A DNA stretch of 64,000 bases. Source: Streptomyces sp. A2-16 (GTDB lineage: Bacteria; Actinomycetota; Actinomycetes; Streptomycetales; Streptomycetaceae). Every line of letters begins with the position of its first letter. Within the stretch, counting starts at the first letter, position 1. The stretch spans positions 4,712,001 to 4,776,000 of the forward strand of contig NZ_CP063808.1 of NCBI RefSeq assembly GCF_018128905.1. The letters are read 5' to 3'. The notes beneath the pieces are model-generated. The model saw nothing but the letters and a program-made list of their open reading frames with translations, was not told where the DNA came from and made no database searches. Positions 19,011 to 27,383 of the stretch are shown here, in pieces. A program made the translations under genes and the position numbers.

Positions 19011-19928
19011 TCAGGACGCGGCCGCCTCGCCCGTGGCCGCCACGGGCGCGGTGAGGTCTTCCCCTTCCGGCAGAGCCTCGGTGTCGACGCCACGAACCTG
19101 GGACAACTCGTGCTTGAGGGCTGCGAGTTCGGCGCCGCCGGCCATGTGGTTGGTGAGCTCTTCGAGGGTGATCTGATCGCGGGCCGCGGACAGTTCCATG
19201 GTGCCCAGGCGCAGCACGCTGAAGTGGTCGCCGACCATGTAGGCGTGGTGGGGGTTGTGGGTGATGAAGATGACCCCGAGGCCGCGGTCTCGGGCGGCGG
19301 CCACGTACTTGAGCACCACACCGGACTGCTTCACGCCCAGGGCGGCGGTGGGCTCGTCCAGGATGAGGATGCGGGCGCCGAAGTAGACGGCGCGGGCGAT
19401 GGCCACGCACTGGCGCTGGCCGCCGGAGAGCGTGCCGATGGGCTGTTCGAGATCGTCCAGGACGATGCCCATCTCACGCAGCTCGTGGTCGGCGGTCTTC
19501 TTCATCCTCTCGATGTCGAGACGGCGGATGGGCCAGGGGCCCTTGGTCATCTCGGAGCCGAGGAAGAAGTTGCGCCACACCGGCATCAGCGGGACGACGG
19601 CGAGGTCCTGGTAGACGGTGGCAATGCCCTTGTCCAACGCCTCGCGCGGGGTGGAGAAGCGCACCGGGGTGTTGTCGACGAGGAACTCGCCCTCGGTGTG
19701 CTGGTGCAGCCCGGAGATGATCTTGATCAGGGTGGACTTGCCGGCGCCGTTGTCGCCCAGGACACAGGTGACCTGGCCGGGCCGGACCTTCAGGTTCACG
19801 CCGTGCAGGGCGCGGATGTTGCCGTAGGCCTTGCCGGCGTTGCGCAGTTGGACGATCAGGCGCTCGGCGTCGTCGGGGACATCGTGGGCGAGGACGGCGC
19901 CGTGGGTGCCGCTTGCGTGGTTCGTCAT
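19011..19928 (-). CDS. sugar ABC transporter ATP-binding protein (single domain)
   Basis: 305 residues from an ATG with GAGGTGACC upstream. Walker A is GDNGAGKST (58-66), the signature is LSGGQRQCVAIARAV, Walker B is ILILDEPTAALG, and the H-loop is VIFITHNPHHAY. RbsA/MglA proteins carry two such domains; this one has one, as in FrcA-type systems, and would act as a homodimer. The low-similarity tail after residue 265 is acidic. Partners are the permease and binding protein immediately upstream. Confidence 0.88.
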   Translation of the reverse strand: MTNHASGTHGAVLAHDVPDDAERLIVQLRNAGKAYGNIRALHGVNLKVRPGQVTCVLGDNGAGKSTLIKIISGLHQHTEGEFLVDNTPVRFSTPREALDKGIATVYQDLAVVPLMPVWRNFFLGSEMTKGPWPIRRLDIERMKKTADHELREMGIVLDDLEQPIGTLSGGQRQCVAIARAVYFGARILILDEPTAALGVKQSGVVLKYVAAARDRGLGVIFITHNPHHAYMVGDHFSVLRLGTMELSAARDQITLEELTNHMAGGAELAALKHELSQVRGVDTEALPEGEDLTAPVAATGEAAAS

Positions 19929-19933
19929 AGGGG

Positions 19934-21010
19934 TCACCTCCGGGTCGCTGTGCGCTGGACCCACTGATTGATCAGGACGGCGCCGAGCAGCATCACGCCG
20001 AGGAAGGCCTTGAACCAGTCCGGGTTCCAGTTGGCGTAGACGATGCCCTGCTGGACCATGCCGAACATGAACGCCCCGAAGACCGGGCCGATCGCGGATC
20101 CGGCGCCGCCGGTCAGCAGACAGCCGCCGATCACCGCGGCCGAGATGTAGATGAGTTCCTGGCCGATGCCCTCGCCGGACTGCACGGTGTTGAAGGAGAA
20201 CAGTTGGTGCATGCCGACGAACCAGGCGCCGACGCCGACCAGCATGAACAGCGAGATCTTGGTGAAGGCCACCGGCACGCCGACGGCTCGCGAGCTGTCC
20301 TTGTTGCCGCCGACGGCGAAGATCCAGTTGCCGTACCTGGTGCGCAGGAGCACCCAGGTCGCGATCGCGGCGAACAGCAGCCACCAGAAGATGGTGATCT
20401 TCACCTGGACGCCGCCGATGTCGAAGCTGGAGGCGAAGACCCTCTTGGCGCTGCTGAAGCCGTCCATGTCGCTGATGTCGTTGGTGGCGACGTTGCCGGT
20501 GACCAGCTTGGTCACCGCGAGGTTCACCCCTTGCAGGATCAGGAAGGATCCCAGGGTGACCAGGAAGCTGGGCAAGCCGGTCCTGACCACGAGCCAGCCG
20601 TTGAGGAAGCCGATGCCGAGGGAGACGATCAGGGCGGCGATCACGCCGACCCAGACGTTCATGGTCAGCTGGTAGCTGAGCATGCTCGCGGTGAGGGCGG
20701 AGGTGATCACAGCGACGCCGGCCGACAGGTCGAACTCGCCGCCGATCATCAGCAGCGCCACCGGGACGGTCATGATGCCGAGGGTCGACGACTGGTAGAG
20801 GATGTTCGCCATCGAGCCGGCGTCGCGCACCGGCGGTGCCGCGATCAGGAAGAACACGTACACGGCGGCGGCACCGAGAAAGACGCCCACATCGGGCCGG
20901 GCCAACGCCCTCAACGTCAGGGTGCGTTGCACGGTCCGGCCGTCGGTTTCCTCCGGGCCGGGGGCCGGCGGTGTGTTCACCGCCGGCTCGGCGTGCTGGG
21001 CCATGCTCAT
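19934..21010 (-). CDS. sugar ABC transporter permease
   Basis: 358 residues of the RbsC/BPD_transp_2 family with about ten hydrophobic spans. The EAA-like cytoplasmic loop is TRYGNWIFAVGGNKDSSRAV, and MIGGEFDLSAGVAV is the usual conserved segment. The ATG overlaps the binding-protein stop (TGATG), giving translational coupling; a second in-frame ATG lies 6 nt further on. The frame is open far upstream, antisense-like and without similarity. Confidence 0.88.
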   Translation of the reverse strand: MSMAQHAEPAVNTPPAPGPEETDGRTVQRTLTLRALARPDVGVFLGAAAVYVFFLIAAPPVRDAGSMANILYQSSTLGIMTVPVALLMIGGEFDLSAGVAVITSALTASMLSYQLTMNVWVGVIAALIVSLGIGFLNGWLVVRTGLPSFLVTLGSFLILQGVNLAVTKLVTGNVATNDISDMDGFSSAKRVFASSFDIGGVQVKITIFWWLLFAAIATWVLLRTRYGNWIFAVGGNKDSSRAVGVPVAFTKISLFMLVGVGAWFVGMHQLFSFNTVQSGEGIGQELIYISAAVIGGCLLTGGAGSAIGPVFGAFMFGMVQQGIVYANWNPDWFKAFLGVMLLGAVLINQWVQRTATRR

Positions 21011-22014
21011 CACCGGGTCCCGTTCGCGGCGAACTTGGCGACCGTGTCGACGTTGGTCTTGTCGATGAAGGCGGGGCCGGTGAGGACGGGCGCGGTGCTG
21101 CCGCCGCTGAAGTTGCCGTTCGTCCTGTACAACCAGATGGCGTCGACGGCGAGGTAGCCCTGCAGATACGGCTGCTGGTCCACGGCGAACTCGACCTTGC
21201 CGTCCTGGACGGCCTTCACCAGGTCCTTGTTGAGGTCGAAGGTGGCGAGCTTGGCCTTGCTGCCGGCGTCGGACAACGACTGGACCGCCGTCAGCGCGAT
21301 CGGCGCGCCGAGGGTGACCAGCTGGTCGATGGACGAGTCCTGCTTCAGTTTGGCGGTGATCGTCGCCTTCACCGACGGCATGTCCGTGCCGTTGACGTAA
21401 AGGATGTCCGTCTGGCCGCTGAAGCCCTTCTTCAAGCCGGCGCAGCGGGCCTCCAGGGCGACCTGCCCCTGCTCCTGGATGACGCACAGGGCGTGCTTGG
21501 CGCCGAGCTGGTTCAGGCGCTGGCCGAAGGCCTGGCCCGCGATGTTCTCGTCCTGGCCGAAGTACTCGAGCATGCCGAGCTGCTTCCAGTCGCCGACGCC
21601 GGAGTTGAAGCCGACGACGGGGATGCCGGCGGCGGTGGCCTTGGCCACGACGTCCTTCATGGCGCTGGGCTTGGCGGCGGTCAGGGCGATGCCGTCGACC
21701 TTCTGGTCGATGGCGTTCTGGACCAGGTTGGCCTGGTTGCCCGCGTTGGGGTCGCTGGAGTACACGAGCTTGACGTTGTCCTTGGCGGCTGCGGCCTGGG
21801 CGCCCTTGCGGACCAGGTCCCAGAACGTGTCGCCGGGGGAGGCGTGGGTGACCATGGCCACCGTCATGCGCGGGGTGGTGGCCTTGCCCGCCGAGGCGGC
21901 CGCGTTGCCTTCCTCGGACTTCTTGCCGCCCGAGCTGCTGGAACAGCCGGCGGCCAGCAGGGTCCCGGCCAGGACGGTAGCGGTGAGGACCGCGGCTCGG
22001 TGGTTTCTGTGCAT
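21010..22014 (-). CDS. sugar/inositol-binding lipoprotein of ABC transporter
   Basis: 334 residues. A lipoprotein signal ends LLAAGCSSSS with Cys24 as the lipidated residue. The mature part is a Peripla_BP_4 (ribose-type) fold: MTVAMVTHASPGDTFWDLV, GNQANLVQNAIDQKVDGIAL, and a C-terminal VDQQPYLQGYLAVDA. It is the first gene of a five-gene unit (binding protein, permease, ATPase, two oxidoreductases). The promoter carries the same operator as iolC, so its ligand is very likely myo-inositol or a related cyclitol. Confidence 0.9.
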   Translation of the reverse strand: MHRNHRAAVLTATVLAGTLLAAGCSSSSGGKKSEEGNAAASAGKATTPRMTVAMVTHASPGDTFWDLVRKGAQAAAAKDNVKLVYSSDPNAGNQANLVQNAIDQKVDGIALTAAKPSAMKDVVAKATAAGIPVVGFNSGVGDWKQLGMLEYFGQDENIAGQAFGQRLNQLGAKHALCVIQEQGQVALEARCAGLKKGFSGQTDILYVNGTDMPSVKATITAKLKQDSSIDQLVTLGAPIALTAVQSLSDAGSKAKLATFDLNKDLVKAVQDGKVEFAVDQQPYLQGYLAVDAIWLYRTNGNFSGGSTAPVLTGPAFIDKTNVDTVAKFAANGTR

Positions 22015-22195
22015 GTCCCTTGCACCTCGCTGTGCTTGTCGGGGTGGAGTCGGTGATGAGCTGGGGCGCGTCCGACGTCGGTGGTCGATGCCTGATCACC
22101 GAGAAACGAGGCGGCGCGCGGATGGCATGTGTGTGCCGTGCGTGACGGCGCTTCTGCGGCGGTCGTAGGTGTGGACCACCTGTTCAGCGACTGGA

Positions 22196-22218
22196 GCGCT
22201 TTAGTAGCGCGCTCTAGT
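22196..22218 (-). promoter_or_regulatory. probable LacI operator of the ABC transporter operon
   Basis: Second copy of the 23-bp element, differing from the iolC copy at two positions; the shared core on the plus strand is TAGCGCGCTCTAGT. It lies 8 nt downstream of the -10 box, covering the expected transcription start. Confidence 0.7.
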
Positions 22219-22225
22219 TGGAGAG

Positions 22226-22254
22226 ACTATGGAGCCGCCTCGCGCGGATGTCAA
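22226..22254 (-). promoter_or_regulatory. promoter of the ABC transporter operon
   Basis: TTGACA (22249-22254) and CATAGT (22226-22231) on the minus strand are separated by exactly 17 bp, a near-consensus housekeeping promoter. The start of the binding-protein gene is about 210 bp downstream. Between 22255 and 22535 I see no gene. Confidence 0.65.
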
Positions 22255-22535
22255 CGGGTATGTCAGGACGTACCAACAAAGTGTCCCGAACGAAATTGAC
22301 GCACGGATCCAGCCACTGGGCGGGCCGAGCCCACGCTGGTGGGCAACTCGGGGGCGAGGACTCCAGGCGTTCAGCAGAGCGGCGGCATCCCGCAGGCGAC
22401 CGGGTCCTCGACTTCCGGGGCGGATCGTCGCGTCCCGTGAAGTGGTGCAGCCGGGCAGGGGACCGGAACGCAGGGCGGCTGCCCCGGGCGTGGATCCGCC
22501 GACGGTGCATGGTCCCTGAACAAGGGCAGGCCTGA

Positions 22536-22787
22536 AAACCGAGACTCGTTCCCCGGTGCACCTACCCGCTCACCGGCGTCGGCTGCGTCGGCCGGGTCCG
22601 CACCGACTGCGGTGCCTTCGGCGTCTGCCCTGACGACGTATGGATCCGGGAGGCGTACGGTGTCAGCGCCCGCGAGCTCGCGGAACGGTCAGGCGTCCCG
22701 CTGCTTTGCGGCCCGCGACACGATCCTGCTGAAGGTGCCGTGGCCCAAGGGGGCTTCCTGTCGACGGGTTCTGACGTGTTCGGCTGA
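22536..22787 (+). pseudogene. 3-oxoacid CoA-transferase subunit B, C-terminal remnant
   Basis: An in-frame run of 83 codons to TGA (22785-22787) reads KPRLVPRCTYPLTGVGCVGR and later REAYGVSARELAERSGVPL, the C-terminal end of PcaJ/ScoB-type CoA-transferases (family consensus CTyPLTGvgCVxRvyTD). An in-frame stop lies just before it and there is no start. The N-terminal catalytic part is gone. An intact enzyme would have activated 3-oxoadipate, the product of the hydroxyquinol pathway encoded at 36.7-38.6 kb. Confidence 0.65.
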
Positions 22788-22837
22788 TGCGGTACGGCGA
22801 ACAGGTCACAGGCGTTGTCGCGTCTTGCGCCGAACGT

Positions 22838-23653
22838 CGGGCCGCCGAGCGCCGGTTCGGCGCGTACTTCCTGGTAGGTCTGCGGGTGCCGGGCGAACAA
22901 GAGGATCGTGTTGCCGATCGCGTTGATGGCGGTGTCCATGCTTGCGATCACGTACGCGGACAGCAGGGGCACCACGGAGGCGGCCGCGATTTTTCCCCCG
23001 CTCCGCGGCCTGGTGGATGGCGGCGACCCAGCCGTCCGGGCGGAGGTTCTCCGGCGCCATCACCGTGCTGAGGTCCCCGAACATCCAGTTGACGAAGGGG
23101 ATGGATGCCGGGGCGCGGGCGCTCAACGGGCCGAAGGTGTTGAACGCCGCGTTCGCGAACGACAGCAGCGGGCCCCGTGCCTCCTCGCCGAGTCCGACCA
23201 GGTCGGCGACCACGGTCACGGGGAGCACCGCGGCGAGATCCGTTACGCGTCGAAGTCGCCCTTGGCCGCGGCGTCGGTGGCGAGGGCGTCCGCGAGGGCG
23301 GCGATCCGGGTGCGGAGCCCCGCCAGGGCCTTGGAGGTGAGCTTGTCGGACAGCGGAGCCCGCAGTCGGGCTTGGTCCGGCGGGTCGCTGACCAGCACGG
23401 TGCCCTGCATCCGTGCGTTGAACTGGTCCTCGTAGCCGACGCCGTGCGCCGAGGAGAAACGTGCGTGGTCGGACAGGGCCGCCGCCGACGTGCTCGTGGC
23501 GGGAAAGGACCCAGGCGTCGTAAGGCGGTCAGCCGTACCACAGGGCCCGGCTTCCCTGATGTCGCGGAGTGCCAGGTAGGGGTCGTGCAGCACGTCCTCG
23601 GCGAACAGTTCGACGTCGGAGGTGGGCAGAGGCACGGTCGCATGCATCGACAA
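22838..23653 (-). pseudogene. decayed cytochrome P450 gene
   Basis: Pieces of one actinobacterial P450 lie in order but in different frames. MSMHATVPLPTSDVELFAED through RFSSAHGVGYEDQFNARM ends at TAA (23243) where one base appears lost (GACGCG|TAACGG). TDLAAVLPVTVVADLVGLGE to PFVNWMFGDLSTVM continues in the next frame, and LLSAYVIASMDTAINAIGNT (I-helix region) in a third. A compensated frame disturbance also lies near residue 35-60. The heme-binding Cys loop is absent. Two TetR-type operator copies still stand upstream. Confidence 0.75.
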
Positions 23654-23737
23654 CTCACCTTCGACTTGCTCGGGCCACGACGGAGCTCCGGGGGTGGGAG
23701 AGGGCCTGAGCCGGAAGCGACTGGAGCGAACCTATGT

Positions 23738-23776
23738 GTGAGCCGCCAATCACACTTGTGGTGAGCGTGAGCTCAC
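23738..23776 (-). promoter_or_regulatory. paired TetR-type operators upstream of the P450 remnant
   Basis: Two 16-bp elements of the form GTGA-N8-TCAC: GTGAGCCGCCAATCAC (23738-23753) and GTGAGCGTGAGCTCAC (23761-23776). Their start-to-start distance is 23 bp, the same as in the pair at 24532-24570 on the other side of the tetR gene. Confidence 0.55.
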
Positions 23777-23837
23777 AATCGATCCCGCTGCGTCAAGCCC
23801 CGTGCGCACCCTTGTGTGCGACGGTGCGTCAGGGAGG

Positions 23838-24485
23838 TCAGCGGCCGTCCGGGGTGCCGAGGAGATAGGAGATGACCGCGGTCTGGAGGTGACTGCGCAG
23901 CTCGTTCCAGGGCAGTGGGCGGTCGGATTCGAGGAACTCGCCCTGGGTGATGCGGTGCGCGATCGTGGCGTAGACCAGGCGGAAGGCGAAGTCCAGGGCG
24001 GCCTCGGGGTCCGGGTGTGCGACGGGTGTGTGACGCAGCGCCTCGGTGAAGTAGCGCTTGCCCTCCACGCTGACGCGCGAGCCCTCGACCCGTACCGCTT
24101 CGTGCCGGGTGCCGAGCAGCAGGAAAACGCGCAACAGGGCCTCGTGTGCCCGGAAGGCGTCGGTGATCGCGCCGACCGCTTCGGCGATCGCCACGGCCGG
24201 ATCGCGCAGGAGGCGCAACCGCTCCACGGACATGCGTTCCGTGATCTCGGCCTGGAGGTTCTCGGTGAAGGCGTGCTGGATGGCGAGCAGAAGCCCTTCC
24301 TTGTCTCCGAACCGGCGGTAGATGCTGCCGACCGCCATGCCGGCCCGTTCGGCGACCGCAGCCACGGTGAGCGCGTCCACTCCACCCTCTTCGAGCAGCG
24401 CGTACCCGGCCTGCATGAGGTCCTGCTGCGAACGGCGACTGCCTTCACGGAGGGCGGCGGGCCTGCGGGTGGGGGACTCGGTCAT
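23838..24485 (-). CDS. TetR-family transcriptional regulator
   Basis: 215 residues. The N-terminal HTH has TVAAVAERAGMAVGSIYRRF followed by DKEGLLLAI; the remainder is an all-helical ligand domain with no recognisable subgroup. It is divergent from the FAD monooxygenase operon and lies between two operator pairs, so it most likely represses both the monooxygenase operon and, formerly, the P450 gene, as well as itself. The inducer is presumably an aromatic substrate (inference). Confidence 0.88.
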   Translation of the reverse strand: MTESPTRRPAALREGSRRSQQDLMQAGYALLEEGGVDALTVAAVAERAGMAVGSIYRRFGDKEGLLLAIQHAFTENLQAEITERMSVERLRLLRDPAVAIAEAVGAITDAFRAHEALLRVFLLLGTRHEAVRVEGSRVSVEGKRYFTEALRHTPVAHPDPEAALDFAFRLVYATIAHRITQGEFLESDRPLPWNELRSHLQTAVISYLLGTPDGR

Positions 24486-24531
24486 CTGCGCAGTTTATCG
24501 ACCGGGCTCTTGACGTCCATGTTGCCGTTGT

Positions 24532-24570
24532 GTGAATCTCGCTTCACTCCAACTGTGAATCTCGATTCAC
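24532..24570. promoter_or_regulatory. paired TetR operators between tetR and the monooxygenase gene
   Basis: GTGAATCTCGCTTCAC (24532-24547) and the near-perfect palindrome GTGAATCTCGATTCAC (24555-24570) are direct copies starting 23 bp apart. They sit about 45 bp from the tetR start and 100 bp from the monooxygenase start, within the divergent promoter region. Confidence 0.75.
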
Positions 24571-24667
24571 ACGGAGCTGCGGCACGCACCGCACGGTCGA
24601 GCCGCACCCCTCTCCCATCCCACCACGACCCCTCGCAACGGCGCGGGGCTGTCTCTGGAGGTGTCCG

Positions 24668-26224
24668 ATGGCTCCGCACTATGACATCGCCGTCGTCGGC
24701 TACGGTCCGACCGGACTCGCCGCGGCATCCCTGCTCGGCCGGCTCGGCCACCGGGTGGTCGTCTGCGAACGCTGGCCGGCCCTGTACGGGCTGCCCCGGC
24801 TCACCCACATCGACGACGAGACCGCACGTACCGTCCAGGCTGCGGGCGATGTCGACGAGGCGCTGCGGGACTCGTCCCCGTGCGAGTACCTGTGGGTCAA
24901 CGGCAAGGGCGAGACGCTGGTGCGCATCCCGGCGAACCTCGACGGCCCGATGGGATATCCGGATCACATCTCCATGTACCAGCCGGACGTGGAGCACGCG
25001 ATCGACAAGCGGTTGCGCGGTTACGGCTCGGTCGACGTTCGCCAGGGTTGGGCGGTCACCGGCCTCGACCAGGACGACGACGGCGTGACCCTGCGCCTGC
25101 GCGGCTGGAACGCCGAGACAAGCTGTGCGGACGGTCCGCGCGACGAGGTCCGGGCCCGCTATGTGATCGCCGCCGACGGCAGCCGCAGCGGGGTACGGGA
25201 ACTGCTCGGAGTGGAGCGCGAGGACCTCGGCTTCAACGAGCAGTGGGTCAACATCGACACCGAGTGGCTGCGACCCCAGCCACCGGAGTTCGCCTACGGA
25301 ACCCAGTACTGCGATCCCGCGCGCGGGCACATGACCATCAACATCGGCACCACCCGCCAGCGCTTCGAGTTCGCCCTGCTGCCGAGCGAGTCCCGGGAGG
25401 AGATGACCGCCCCGGAGGCCGCCTGGCGGCTGCTGCGGCAGTACCACGACCTGGGCCCGGACGATGTGCGGATCACCCGCCGGCTCGTCTACGGCTTCGA
25501 GGCCCGCATCGCCACCCGCTGGCGCACCGGCAGGGTCTTCCTGGCCGGCGACGCCGCCCACACCATGCCCCCCTACCTCGGCCAGGGCGCCTGCAGCGGC
25601 CTGCGCGACGCCACCAACCTCGCCTGGAAACTGCACCTCGTCCTCGGCGGACTGGCGCCCGAGGCTCTGCTGGACACCTACGAGAGCGAGCGCCGCCCGC
25701 ACGTCACCGCCCTCACCCACAGGGCGATCGGCCTCGGCAAGGTCGCCAACACCCACGACGTCGAAGCAGCGGCGGCTCGGGATGCGGCCTTCTTCGCGGG
25801 CAAAGTCCCGCCGCCGCCACCGTTCCCGCCCCTTGCGGGCGGGGTGCTCAGGCCGGACGGGGACGCGCCCGTCGGCACCCTCACCCCGCAGGGCCGCATC
25901 CGCCTCGCCGACGGCCGTACGGGACGCTTCGACGACCTGACCGGATACGGCTTCACCCTGGTCGCCACCGAAGATCCCACCGCCGCCCTCGGCCCCGACC
26001 GGCTCGCCAGGCTGACGCGCCTGGGTTGCACCGTGGTCGCCCTCGACACCGTCGACGACCTCGACGGGCGGCACCGGGAGTACCTGCAGCGGCTCGGCGC
26101 GGTCGCCTACCTGGCACGCCCTGACTTCGTGCTGTTCGGCGCGGCGGCCGACCGCACGGACCTCGGCGCGCTCGTGGACGACCTGGACGGCGCGCTGTCC
26201 GGCACGGCCAAGGCGATCGCATGA
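24668..26224 (+). CDS. FAD-dependent aromatic monooxygenase (MhpA/PheA-like)
   Basis: 518 residues of the group A flavin hydroxylases. The dinucleotide-binding motif is VVGYGPTGLAAASLLGRLG, the DG motif lies in ADGSRSGVRELLG, and the GD motif is RVFLAGDAAHTMPPYLGQG; the C-terminal thioredoxin-like domain is short. GGAGGTGTCC precedes the ATG. Relatives hydroxylate phenolic rings such as 3-(3-hydroxyphenyl)propionate, resorcinols or hydroxypyridines. It is coupled by a 4-bp overlap to a C-C hydrolase-like gene and followed by the stump of a ring-cleaving dioxygenase, which supports an aromatic pathway. Confidence 0.85.
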   Translation: MAPHYDIAVVGYGPTGLAAASLLGRLGHRVVVCERWPALYGLPRLTHIDDETARTVQAAGDVDEALRDSSPCEYLWVNGKGETLVRIPANLDGPMGYPDHISMYQPDVEHAIDKRLRGYGSVDVRQGWAVTGLDQDDDGVTLRLRGWNAETSCADGPRDEVRARYVIAADGSRSGVRELLGVEREDLGFNEQWVNIDTEWLRPQPPEFAYGTQYCDPARGHMTINIGTTRQRFEFALLPSESREEMTAPEAAWRLLRQYHDLGPDDVRITRRLVYGFEARIATRWRTGRVFLAGDAAHTMPPYLGQGACSGLRDATNLAWKLHLVLGGLAPEALLDTYESERRPHVTALTHRAIGLGKVANTHDVEAAAARDAAFFAGKVPPPPPFPPLAGGVLRPDGDAPVGTLTPQGRIRLADGRTGRFDDLTGYGFTLVATEDPTAALGPDRLARLTRLGCTVVALDTVDDLDGRHREYLQRLGAVAYLARPDFVLFGAAADRTDLGALVDDLDGALSGTAKAIA

Positions 26225-27315
26225 CGGCCGCAGTCCCCGGGACGGCTCCTCTGCCGCCGCTGGTGGCGGCCCAGCACCGGGCCATGCCCTTCACGCGGCT
26301 CACCGACTGCGCCATGGACCCGGCTGACGCCCGCCGCCTGCTCGCCGACACCGCAGCCGGGACACCGTGGCAGGACGCAGCCGCGGCCATCGCGCGGACA
26401 CAGCTGCAACGGGCCCGTCTGGCTGAGGAGTCGGGGCACCGCACGACCGCCCGGCAGGCGTACCGGTTCGCCTCCGCGGCTTGGATGTTCGCGCAGATGG
26501 CGCACCAGACCGACACCGCGGAAAAACGGGATCTGTACGCCCGGCACACCGCCGCGACCGCCGCTCTGGCACCCGCCGTGGAACGCGTGGACATCCCGCA
26601 TCGTCACGGGCGGCTCGGCGGCTGGCTGTGTCTGCCGCCGACCGGCGAGGCACAGGCCACCGTCATCGTCTGGGGCGGGCTCAGCGGCTGGGGAGCCGCG
26701 TACCTGCCGGTCGCCGACGCCTACACCTCGCGCGGCCTGGCCTGCCTGCTCGCGGAAGGTCCGGGTCAGGGCGAGTCGCGGCTGCGTCACGGACTGTACG
26801 TCGACGAACGCGTCACAGAGGGCTTCGCCCGCTTCGTCGACCTGGTCGAGGCCGATCCCCGCCTCGGCGGCGCGATCGGGGTGCAGGGCGTCAGCTTCGG
26901 CGGCCTGTTCGCCGCTCACCTGGCCGCCGCCGATACACGCGTCGGCGCGGTGGTGGTCAACGGCGCCCCGGCCGCGCCCACGGTCCCCGAATACCGCACC
27001 GCCCGTGAGCAGATGGCCGCCGTGGTAGGCACCGACGCCCCGGACCGGGTGACCGAGGTCATGGATGCCCTGCGTTTCGACCCGGACAAGTACCGCATCA
27101 CCTGCCCGCTGCTCCTGCTGCACGGCGGCCAGGATCCTCTGGCCCGCTACGAGGACCAGGAGCCCTTCCTGCGTGCCGCTGACCCCGTCGCCGCGACCGT
27201 CCGCATCTGGCCCGACGGCGAGCACACGCTCTACAACCACGCGGCCGAACGCGACGCGCTCACCGGCGACTGGCTCACCGACCACCTCACCGGCCAGAGC
27301 ATCCCGAAAGGTTAG
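26221..27315 (+). CDS. alpha/beta hydrolase, 2,6-dihydroxypseudooxynicotine hydrolase-like
   Basis: 364 residues with a helical N-terminal lid region (about 1-130) before the catalytic domain, the plan of DHPON hydrolase/FrsA-type enzymes. The nucleophile elbow is GVQGVSFGGLF; the oxyanion strand is IVWGGLSGWG; the acid and base are in LLHGGQDPLARYED and WPDGEHTLYNH. Known relatives cut a carbon-carbon bond next to a dihydroxylated ring. It starts within the stop of the monooxygenase gene (ATGA). The exact substrate is unknown. Confidence 0.78.
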   Translation: MTAAVPGTAPLPPLVAAQHRAMPFTRLTDCAMDPADARRLLADTAAGTPWQDAAAAIARTQLQRARLAEESGHRTTARQAYRFASAAWMFAQMAHQTDTAEKRDLYARHTAATAALAPAVERVDIPHRHGRLGGWLCLPPTGEAQATVIVWGGLSGWGAAYLPVADAYTSRGLACLLAEGPGQGESRLRHGLYVDERVTEGFARFVDLVEADPRLGGAIGVQGVSFGGLFAAHLAAADTRVGAVVVNGAPAAPTVPEYRTAREQMAAVVGTDAPDRVTEVMDALRFDPDKYRITCPLLLLHGGQDPLARYEDQEPFLRAADPVAATVRIWPDGEHTLYNHAAERDALTGDWLTDHLTGQSIPKG

Positions 27316-27323
27316 GACCACCA

Positions 27324-27383
27324 GTGGACTTCACCGTCGAGACCGCCACCGACGCTGTGGTGGGGAGCTTCCGGGAGACCAAG
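27324..27383 (+). pseudogene. intradiol dioxygenase, N-terminal stump
   Basis: Nine bases after the hydrolase stop, MDFTVETATDAVVGSFRETK (27324-27383) matches the start of hydroxyquinol/catechol 1,2-dioxygenases; compare AITAAAVDSFRDTPDPRLR in the intact gene at 36679. Similarity ends abruptly at AAGGAT, where the sequence passes into unrelated DNA. This was evidently the third gene of the operon. Confidence 0.6.

Noticed and set aside
22214..22561. Short ORF in the promoter region of the sugar ABC operon
   Set aside because: It overlaps a near-consensus promoter, has no ribosome-binding site and no family similarity.
22700..22760. LGHGTFSRI on the minus strand as a possible P450 heme loop
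   Set aside because: It lacks the cysteine and lies opposite the CoA-transferase remnant, whose frame is continuous there.
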